Source: Bacteroides fragilis (GTDB lineage Bacteria > Bacteroidota > Bacteroidia > Bacteroidales > Bacteroidaceae). Taken from it: a stretch of DNA of 64,000 nucleotides. This document shows positions 58,178 through 64,000 of this stretch, one piece after another (position 1 is the stretch's first letter; each line of letters starts with the position of its first letter). Where the stretch lies: the NCBI RefSeq assembly GCF_002849695.1, contig NZ_CP018937.1:4526001-4590000 (forward strand), read 5' to 3'. The notes beneath the pieces were generated by a model, which was given only the letters and a program-made list of their open reading frames with translations, ran no database searches and had not been told where the DNA came from. The position numbers and the translations under genes were made by a program.

Positions 58178-60208
58178 ATGAGGCATAAAACAAACCGGGC
58201 AATTGTATTTTTTTGTTTGTTATTACTGTTAACGGGCTGTAAACAAAACACAAGCCATTCTGATTTAGCTATTCCGGGCATGAGTCCGGACTCTGTGGAA
58301 CGGTGCGCCCAGGATTCATTGTTTACCAATACTCAATATTCACGTCATCTGTTGCGACAAGCCTTATCGGGCACCTCTGACAGCCTATCCTATTACCGTC
58401 TTTTATCATTCTATTCCAAATCTTATTTTGTTACGGCGGATTTTGATTCAATCCTGTATTATAATCAGTTTATTAAGCGTTTTTGCGACAGGGTTACACC
58501 TTCACCGGAGGTACATGATTTGCTTTCTACCGTTTATAATATAGAGGGTAACGTTCTGATGCAGCGTACTCAGCCCGACTCTGCAATCATCTCCTATGAA
58601 AAAGCATACAAAGAAAGGTTACAGGGAAAGGAGCCGGACTATCTGCCGGACTTATGCATAAATCTGGCTGATGCCAATGTTCATAAAGGAGATTATACGT
58701 ATGCTGCGTATTACTATCGCCGGGCCTTGTTTCTTTGTGATTCCCTCGGATTACCGGATCGTAATAAGTTTCCGGTTTATTATGGTCTCGGACAGACATA
58801 CATGGAATTGCGCGACTTTGAACTTTCCAATCATTATTATGAGTTGGCCGGGGCTTTTTTTGACCGTATGAGCGTTTCTGAGAAATGGACTTATCTGAAT
58901 AACCGGGGAAATCATTTTTATTATAAGAAAGATTACCCCCAGGCTGTCTGTTACATCAGTCGTGCATTGGATGTGGTAGAGTCTTATCCGCAAATGGTTT
59001 TTGAGCAGAATCTTTGTAAGGCAAATCTCGGTGAGCTTTATGTGATAACCAATAAACTGGACTCAGCGCAACTATATCTGGACGAAAGTTATAGGTTCTT
59101 CTCCGAAATCGGGAATCAATCGGCACTCTATTACATAGAGACACAAATGATTGAGCTTGCACTTAAAAAGGGGAATGTGGCTCTTGCCGGACAAATTATC
59201 AAACGCTCGGCCAATTATGGACATATAGATGCCAATATGATAAACATACGTAATCACTACCTTCAGCATTATTACGAACGGGTAGGGGATTATAAAAAGG
59301 CTTATGAATATCAGAAATACGATCTTCAACTTAATGATTCTATTCGCAATGAACGGGTTCGTACTCGCGTTGCAGAATTGGATATGCGTTATCGGCAGGA
59401 TACGATTGTGATGCGTAGAGAGTTGGTGATTGAGAAACAAAGAGGGGAGATGAAGGAACTGAAACTGACAGCATATCTATGGGCTTTGGTTTGTATTGTA
59501 TCTGTTGTCGTGGCAGGATGTATTTATTGGTATATGAAGAAGAAGCGTATGTTTCTTCAGGAACGGCATATCAATCAGATCGGGCGTCTTCGCATGGAGA
59601 ATATTCGAAACCGTATTTCACCCCATTTTACATTTAATGTGCTGAATCGTGAGATTAGTCAGTTTAAGGGTGACGGGGCTTTGTGTGATGATCTTACGGA
59701 GCTGGTCAGGCTGCTTCGTAAGAGTTTGGAGTTTACGGAGAAACTTAGCGTTTCTCTTTATGATGAACTGGAATTTGTGAAAACCTATATTCGTCTGGAG
59801 CAGGGACGGCTCGGAGATGATTTTTCAATGGATATAAAGATCGAAGGGGGCTTGGATATTCAACAAGTGATCATCCCCTCAATGATTGTACAGATACCGG
59901 TAGAGAATGCGTTAAAACATGGGCTGTCCGGAATCGAAGGTTTAAAGTCGCTCCGCATATCAGTCTGCCGGAGAGGCAATGGTATACTGGTTGATATTTG
60001 TGATAATGGGCGTGGATATTCACCACAAACTATGTCATCTGCGCGTGGGACAGGAACAGGGTTGAAGGTACTTTATCAGACCATTCAGCTATTGAATGAT
60101 AAAAATCGAGAGAAGATATGTTTCGAGATAAAAAATCTGGCGAATAATGGGCAGACCGGAACACAGGTTTTAGTCTATATACCATTTGGCTATTCTTACA
60201 ATTTATAA
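58178..60208 (+). CDS. TPR-containing sensor histidine kinase (LytS/YehU type)
   Basis: 676 residues from ATG 58178; the longer in-frame start lies at the -7 box. N-terminal signal with lipobox-like LLLLLTGC, periplasmic TPR-type repeats (about 60-400; LCINLADANVHKGDYTYAAY, YYLAGAF-type helices), one membrane helix near 425-445 (ALVCIVSVVVAGCIYWYM), then a His_kinase domain with RISPHFTFNVLN (phospho-His) and an ATPase with PVENALKHG and DNGRGYS. It pairs with the LytTR regulator encoded 11 bp downstream. The input signal is unknown; periplasmic TPR sensors usually bind proteins or peptides. Confidence 0.9.
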   Translation: MRHKTNRAIVFFCLLLLLTGCKQNTSHSDLAIPGMSPDSVERCAQDSLFTNTQYSRHLLRQALSGTSDSLSYYRLLSFYSKSYFVTADFDSILYYNQFIKRFCDRVTPSPEVHDLLSTVYNIEGNVLMQRTQPDSAIISYEKAYKERLQGKEPDYLPDLCINLADANVHKGDYTYAAYYYRRALFLCDSLGLPDRNKFPVYYGLGQTYMELRDFELSNHYYELAGAFFDRMSVSEKWTYLNNRGNHFYYKKDYPQAVCYISRALDVVESYPQMVFEQNLCKANLGELYVITNKLDSAQLYLDESYRFFSEIGNQSALYYIETQMIELALKKGNVALAGQIIKRSANYGHIDANMINIRNHYLQHYYERVGDYKKAYEYQKYDLQLNDSIRNERVRTRVAELDMRYRQDTIVMRRELVIEKQRGEMKELKLTAYLWALVCIVSVVVAGCIYWYMKKKRMFLQERHINQIGRLRMENIRNRISPHFTFNVLNREISQFKGDGALCDDLTELVRLLRKSLEFTEKLSVSLYDELEFVKTYIRLEQGRLGDDFSMDIKIEGGLDIQQVIIPSMIVQIPVENALKHGLSGIEGLKSLRISVCRRGNGILVDICDNGRGYSPQTMSSARGTGTGLKVLYQTIQLLNDKNREKICFEIKNLANNGQTGTQVLVYIPFGYSYNL

Positions 60209-60219
60209 AGATAGGAAAT

Positions 60220-60975
60220 ATGTATAAGGTGATTATTATAGATGATGAGAAGGCTGCTATTGAGGCTTTGCGTCGGGATCTGGAAATGCAGGCTGATCTG
60301 GAGATAAAAGGGACAGCCGGCAATGGGGCAAAAGGGAAGAAGCTTATCATGGATATACATCCTGACCTTTTGTTCCTGGATATAGAATTGCCTGATATTC
60401 AAGGAATCCGTTTGCTTAGTGAGATTCGTGAGCAGGTCTTGTGGGACATGAAAGTCGTTTTCTATACTGCTTATGATAAATATTTGCTGCAGGCTCTGCG
60501 TGAGTCAGCCTTCGATTATTTGCTGAAACCTTATGATACTGAAGAACTGAACTTGATTATTGAGCGTTACCGTAAAACAATGGCTGCTGCCCAACCCATT
60601 CCCTCTTTCTCTTCTGCTGTCGGCACTTTAATTCCCGGTAGGGATCTATTTATGATCAGTACAGTGACAGGTTTCAGATTTCTCCGGCTTGAAGAAATAG
60701 GATATTTTGAATATTTGAAAGATAAGCGCTTGTGGCAAGTGGAGCTTTTTAATCAAACAAAGCTTTGTTTGAAGAAAAATACAACGGCTGGGGATATAAC
60801 CGGTTACTCCGATGCATTCGTACAGATCAGCCAGTCGGCTATAATCAACATCAATTATTTGGCAATGATTAAAAGTAAGCAGTGCCTGCTTTATCCTCCT
60901 TTTAGTGATAAAGAGGACTTAGTTATTTCACGGGGATTTTTGAAGGAGTTGCAAGAACGCTTCTGTATAATTTAA
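60220..60975 (+). CDS. LytTR-family response regulator
   Basis: 251 residues. Receiver domain with IIIDDEKAAIEALRRDL, the phospho-Asp in LLFLDIELPDIQG, and YTAYDKY...FDYLLKPYD; C-terminal LytTR DNA-binding domain (ISTVTGFRFLRLEEIGYFEY, AFVQISQSAIININYLAMI). Target sites are usually pairs of short direct repeats. It forms a two-gene operon with the kinase. Regulon cannot be told from the window. Confidence 0.93.
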   Translation: MYKVIIIDDEKAAIEALRRDLEMQADLEIKGTAGNGAKGKKLIMDIHPDLLFLDIELPDIQGIRLLSEIREQVLWDMKVVFYTAYDKYLLQALRESAFDYLLKPYDTEELNLIIERYRKTMAAAQPIPSFSSAVGTLIPGRDLFMISTVTGFRFLRLEEIGYFEYLKDKRLWQVELFNQTKLCLKKNTTAGDITGYSDAFVQISQSAIININYLAMIKSKQCLLYPPFSDKEDLVISRGFLKELQERFCII

Positions 60976-61055
60976 GGTTTTTCTGTCAGATAAGCTTTTA
61001 TTTTGCCATTTATACCTTGTCTGCAACCATATATCCTATTTTTAGATAAAGAGGA

Positions 61056-61087
61056 GTTGTTGTACTCTCTCTTTGCTTGTATCTTTG
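61056..61087 (+). promoter_or_regulatory. Orphan promoter upstream of a possible small RNA
   Basis: GTTG (61056-61059), 20 nt, TATCTTTG (61080-61087): near-perfect sigma-ABfr promoter with no gene behind it. Confidence 0.65.
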
Positions 61088-61093
61088 TGAGGT

Positions 61094-61210
61094 ACGATTA
61101 CTCTTAAAAAATACTGAGATGAACAGTATTAAACAATTAAACAATTCTCTTGATAGTTAACTGGTTGGGTAAAGCCGGAGCTTTTTGTGAAAAAACTCCG
61201 GCTATTTTGT
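61094..61210 (+). ncRNA. Candidate small RNA or leader peptide transcript
   Basis: The promoter at 61056-61087 is followed about 85 bp later by a terminator-like hairpin: AGCCGGAG (61173-61180) and CTCCGGCT (61196-61203) then T-rich sequence. The transcript would be about 110 nt. The only ORF is 13 codons (MNSIKQLNNSLDS, 61120-61161). No known RNA family recognised. Fills most of the 60976-61348 gap. Confidence 0.45.
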
Positions 61211-61270
61211 CGGGGTACTTTTAAAGGTCATTTCTTTGATTTACTCTTTTATGTTTCACGTGACACAAAA

Positions 61271-61300
61271 AAAAGACCGAAGCTACTGCAACGGTCTTTT
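61271..61300 (-). terminator. Terminator of the DUF3836 gene
   Basis: AAAAGACCG (61271-61279) and CGGTCTTTT (61292-61300) form a stem; read leftward it is followed by a T run (plus-strand A tract 61266-61274). Confidence 0.7.
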
Positions 61301-61348
61301 CAGAGTATGTATTGTGTTAGATCTTTAAGAGAGTAAAGTATTGGAGAA

Positions 61349-61744
61349 TTATAGATTAGGGTTATCCATTGTAACAGTCATTTCCGGAGCCAGTATAAAT
61401 TCTTGTTTCCGGTTATTCCATTTATAATAGTTTGTAGTAACAGTTTTGCCTTCGTATGTATAGCGAACGAGCAGATCATTTTCCCAGTTATTTTTATAGC
61501 TGTTCCATTTCATGGTCTGACTTTCAATCATACGTTTATTGGTATCGTATTTATAGTTGTATTTCATGTAATTGGCCAAAGAAGAACCTTCCATTTTATA
61601 AACGGTTTGTCCTACAAGCATGCCGTTTTCTTCTTCAGAGTTATAAATAAGATTGTTATCATAGTTCCGTGCACAAACTGTAATGCTGCTTACTAAAAGA
61701 ACTGCTGATAATACTGCTGTTTTTAAAAATCCTGTTGTTTTCAT
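61349..61744 (-). CDS. DUF3836 secreted protein
   Basis: 131 residues with a signal peptide (MKTTGFLKTAVLSAVLLVSSITVCA) and a mature part of beta-hairpin-like repeats (YKYDTNKRMIESQTMKWNSY, NNWENDLLVRYTYEGKTVTT). It matches the Bacteroides DUF3836 family; several paralogues per genome are usual, function unknown. Single gene with a minus-strand -7 box TAACTTTG (plus 61806-61813) and its own terminator. Confidence 0.82.
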   Translation of the reverse strand: MKTTGFLKTAVLSAVLLVSSITVCARNYDNNLIYNSEEENGMLVGQTVYKMEGSSLANYMKYNYKYDTNKRMIESQTMKWNSYKNNWENDLLVRYTYEGKTVTTNYYKWNNRKQEFILAPEMTVTMDNPNL

Positions 61745-61805
61745 GATATCTGTTTTTAAGTCTTTGAATTGTCAAATTTCCAATGTTAGTTGGTTTTAAC
61801 GGCGA

Positions 61806-61813
61806 CAAAGTTA
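61806..61813 (-). promoter_or_regulatory. -7 box of the DUF3836 gene
   Basis: Minus TAACTTTG fits TAnnTTTG, 62 bp before the start. -33 not clear. Confidence 0.45.
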
Positions 61814-61907
61814 CATATAAAACGGATATAAATGCATAAAACCCGAAGTTTTTTATCATATTGTCAATTGTTGGCTTCCGGTTGAGATTACTTTTTGATC
61901 CATTTAA

Positions 61908-61944
61908 TAGAAAAAAGATATCCGGCAGGTAGTTTGCCGGATAT
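61908..61944 (-). terminator. Terminator of polA
   Basis: ATATCCGGCA (61918-61927) pairs with TGCCGGATAT (61935-61944); the A run before it (61911-61916) becomes a T run for leftward transcripts. Confidence 0.8.
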
Positions 61945-62013
61945 TTATATAAACAGTAAGTATTTTTAGATGCTTTTTAAGTAGCTTTCTGAATGAATGG
62001 TTAATGATTGTTA

Positions 62014-64000
62014 TCAATGTGCTTGCAGCCAGTTTGTACCCCATCCGCAATCTGCTTTTAAAGGGACATGCATACGATAGGCTTTCTCCATTTCTTCAAT
62101 AACCACTTGCTCTACTATCTCTTTTTCTTTTACCGGTACACTGAAGTTCAGTTCATCGTGTACTTGCAAAATCATTTTAGCTTTCAAGCCTTCAGCTTTA
62201 AAACGTTCATAAATACGGGCCATAGCAACTTTGATTATGTCCGCTGCACTTCCCTGTATCGGAGCATTGATTGCATTGCGTTCTGCATATCCCCGCACTA
62301 CCGCATTGCGTGAGTTGATATCCGGCAGGAAGCGTTTGCGATGGAAAATGGTTTCAACATAGCCGTGTTCACGCGCCACTTGAATACTTTTGTCCATGTA
62401 GGCTTTTACTTGCGGATAAGTTTCAAAATAACCGTCTATCAGTTCTTTGGCTTCTTTGCGGTCTACATTCATACGTTCGGCCAAACCGAAAACGGAAATA
62501 CCATAAATGATGCCGAAGTTGGCAGTCTTGGCTTTACGCCGCATGTCTGCAGTTACCTCCTTTATATCTACTTTATAGATCTTAGCCGCTGTAGCAGCAT
62601 GAATATCATAGCCGCTGAGAAAAGCATCAATCATGTTTTTATCTTTGCTCAAGTGCGCCATTATACGTAATTCAATCTGTGAATAGTCGGCGGAAAAGAA
62701 GCTGCAACCGTCATCGGGAATAAAGGCTTTACGGATTTCTTTGCCATCTTCGTCCCGGATCGGAATGTTTTGCAGATTAGGGTTACTGGAACTGAGTCTT
62801 CCTGTTGCAGTAACAGTTTGATTGAATGAGGTATGTATGCGGCCTGTTCTTGGATTGATCAGTTGTGGAAGAGCATCAATGTAAGTGCTTAATAGTTTCT
62901 TTAGCCCTCGGTATTCCAGTATTTTACCGATAACATCATGTTTGTTGCGTAAGCTTTCTAAGACCTCTTCTGAGGTGACGTACTGTCCGGTCTTTGTTTT
63001 TTTAGCTTTTTCTACTATTTTCAATTTATCGAACAGTATTTCTCCTACCTGTTTGGGGGATGCAATGTTGAATTCTTCTCCGGCGAGGTTATAGATCTCT
63101 TTTTCGATACTCTGTAATCTTGTGGTGAAGTGCTCTGACGATTGTTTCAATGCTTCCGTATCTAAACGGACTCCGTTGCTTTCGATATTGACAAGAACGG
63201 GAACAAGAGGCATTTCTATTTCATAAAATAATTTCTCAGCATCATTCTTCTTTAATTCCTGTTCCAGGATATTTTTTAGCTTAAGCGTGACATCTGCATC
63301 TTCACAGGCATACAGATAAACATCTTTGGGAGAGAGGTCGCGCATGTTTTTTTGTCCTTTTCCTCTCGGCCCAATTAACTCTTCAATATGGATCGTCTGA
63401 TAATGCAGGTAGATTTCTGCCAAATAGTCCATGTTATGCCGAAGCTCCGGTTGGAGTACATAATGTGCCACCATGGTATCAAAGAGTCTGCCTCGGATTT
63501 CAATGCCATAGTTCTGAAGAACGAGCATGTCATACTTTATGTTTTGTCCAACCTTGAGTGACTTATCGTTTTTGAAAACAGATTCAAATTCCCGAACGAT
63601 TTTAGTCGCTTCTTCTCGTCCCGCCGGTACCGGAATATAAAATGCCTGATTTTCGGCGATACTAAAGCTCATTCCGACCAACTCTGCATCCATCGGATCT
63701 GTTCCGGTTGTTTCCGTATCTAACGCAAGAATTTCTGATGTCAGTAATTTTTTAATTATTTCCTGTCTTTTTGATTCAGTATCAATGAGTTGATAGTCGT
63801 AGGTCAATGAATTTAAGCTTTCCAGATTTGATTTTTTCTCTTCAGTTGGAGTGTCGGGCGTAAATTCTTCGAAGAGATTACCTTGAATGGGACTATTTTC
63901 TTGACTAAACAGTGGTCCGGCAGGAGAGGGGGACGGTGATGATTCTTTTTTGAATATCCGTTCCATCAATGTACGAAATTCCAGCTCCTCAAAGATTTTG
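62014..64000 (-). CDS. polA: DNA polymerase I, 5' end outside window
   Basis: The frame stays open to the window edge (residues KIFEELEFRTLMERIF are read before any required start), so about 660 C-terminal residues are seen. The 3'-5' exonuclease is intact: LALDTETTGTDP, GQNIKYDML and YACEDADVTL supply the DEDD residues. The polymerase domain has motif A DYSQIELRIMAHL, motif B RRKAKTANFGIIYG and motif C LQVHDELNF. The missing part should be the 5'-3' exonuclease. It repairs DNA and removes primers. Confidence 0.96.
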   Translation of the reverse strand, partial: KIFEELEFRTLMERIFKKESSPSPSPAGPLFSQENSPIQGNLFEEFTPDTPTEEKKSNLESLNSLTYDYQLIDTESKRQEIIKKLLTSEILALDTETTGTDPMDAELVGMSFSIAENQAFYIPVPAGREEATKIVREFESVFKNDKSLKVGQNIKYDMLVLQNYGIEIRGRLFDTMVAHYVLQPELRHNMDYLAEIYLHYQTIHIEELIGPRGKGQKNMRDLSPKDVYLYACEDADVTLKLKNILEQELKKNDAEKLFYEIEMPLVPVLVNIESNGVRLDTEALKQSSEHFTTRLQSIEKEIYNLAGEEFNIASPKQVGEILFDKLKIVEKAKKTKTGQYVTSEEVLESLRNKHDVIGKILEYRGLKKLLSTYIDALPQLINPRTGRIHTSFNQTVTATGRLSSSNPNLQNIPIRDEDGKEIRKAFIPDDGCSFFSADYSQIELRIMAHLSKDKNMIDAFLSGYDIHAATAAKIYKVDIKEVTADMRRKAKTANFGIIYGISVFGLAERMNVDRKEAKELIDGYFETYPQVKAYMDKSIQVAREHGYVETIFHRKRFLPDINSRNAVVRGYAERNAINAPIQGSAADIIKVAMARIYERFKAEGLKAKMILQVHDELNFSVPVKEKEIVEQVVIEEMEKAYRMHVPLKADCGWGTNWLQAH

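Noticed and set aside
62014..64000. Truncated DNA polymerase I lacking the 5'-3' exonuclease
   Set aside because: The frame is open to the window edge, so the missing part is cut by the window and not by the genome.

Overview
The window is a chromosomal segment of a Bacteroides, most likely Bacteroides fragilis or a close relative. Evidence: promoters of the Bacteroides sigma-ABfr type (TTTG, about 20 nt, TAnnTTTG), Bacteroides-only families (NVEALA peptides, BF3164-like propeller lipoproteins, DUF1573, DUF3836, DUF4271, DUF4469), and invertible promoters whose inverted repeats carry the core ARACGTWCGT, which I recall as the B. fragilis Mpi invertase consensus. No taxonomic search was possible.

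1-12130 is an AT-rich accessory island. It holds four NVEALA-type precursor genes (one with a damaged start, one frameshifted), five propeller lipoproteins, two thioredoxin-like/DUF1573 lipoproteins, a membrane-anchored winged-helix regulator, a 27-residue membrane peptide and a transglutaminase-like lipoprotein with a decayed second copy. It looks like a duplicated envelope system built around small secreted cysteine-containing peptides, and is one of the two best candidates for undescribed biology here.

12265-27505 is conserved core: methyltransferase, ftsX, DUF3098, uppP, truB, queA, folK; then metK behind a SAM-II-like riboswitch; then LOG protein, DUF4271, hemD, rnpA, yidD, tatD, tyrS; then a leftward tricorn-like protease. 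27607-27787 is a complete tRNA-Gln unit (promoter, tRNA, terminator). 27788-28331 holds two unexplained inverted-repeat elements. 28332-33017 is a uronate module: serine-type sulfatase, kduI, kduD, DUF4861. A leftward operon (DUF2723 membrane protein, polysaccharide deacetylase, queG) occupies 33206-38128.

38129-47772 is a phase-variable surface-lipoprotein array. Four paralogous fimbrillin-like/Fib_succ_major lipoproteins each lie behind a 163-171 bp invertible segment. In all four, a perfect TTTG-N20-TATCTTTG promoter points away from the gene, so all are OFF as drawn. The fourth gene also has a nonsense codon. Only the last unit keeps its DUF4469 partner; two decayed DUF4469 starts lie after the first and third copies. 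The OFF promoter of the first copy points into the DUF2723-deacetylase-queG operon, so that switch may be two-way. A 67 bp perfect palindrome occurs twice, with its 13 nt spacer in opposite orientation.

47945-58051 is a leftward core block: ABC ATPase, zinc-type binding protein (no permease seen), mnmD, YqaA-like protein, unknown membrane protein, purD, DPP-IV-like peptidase, THUMP methyltransferase, serine acetyltransferase. 58178-60975 is a TPR histidine kinase with a LytTR regulator. 60976-61348 contains a promoter-terminator pair that looks like a small RNA. A DUF3836 gene and the 3' two thirds of polA close the window.
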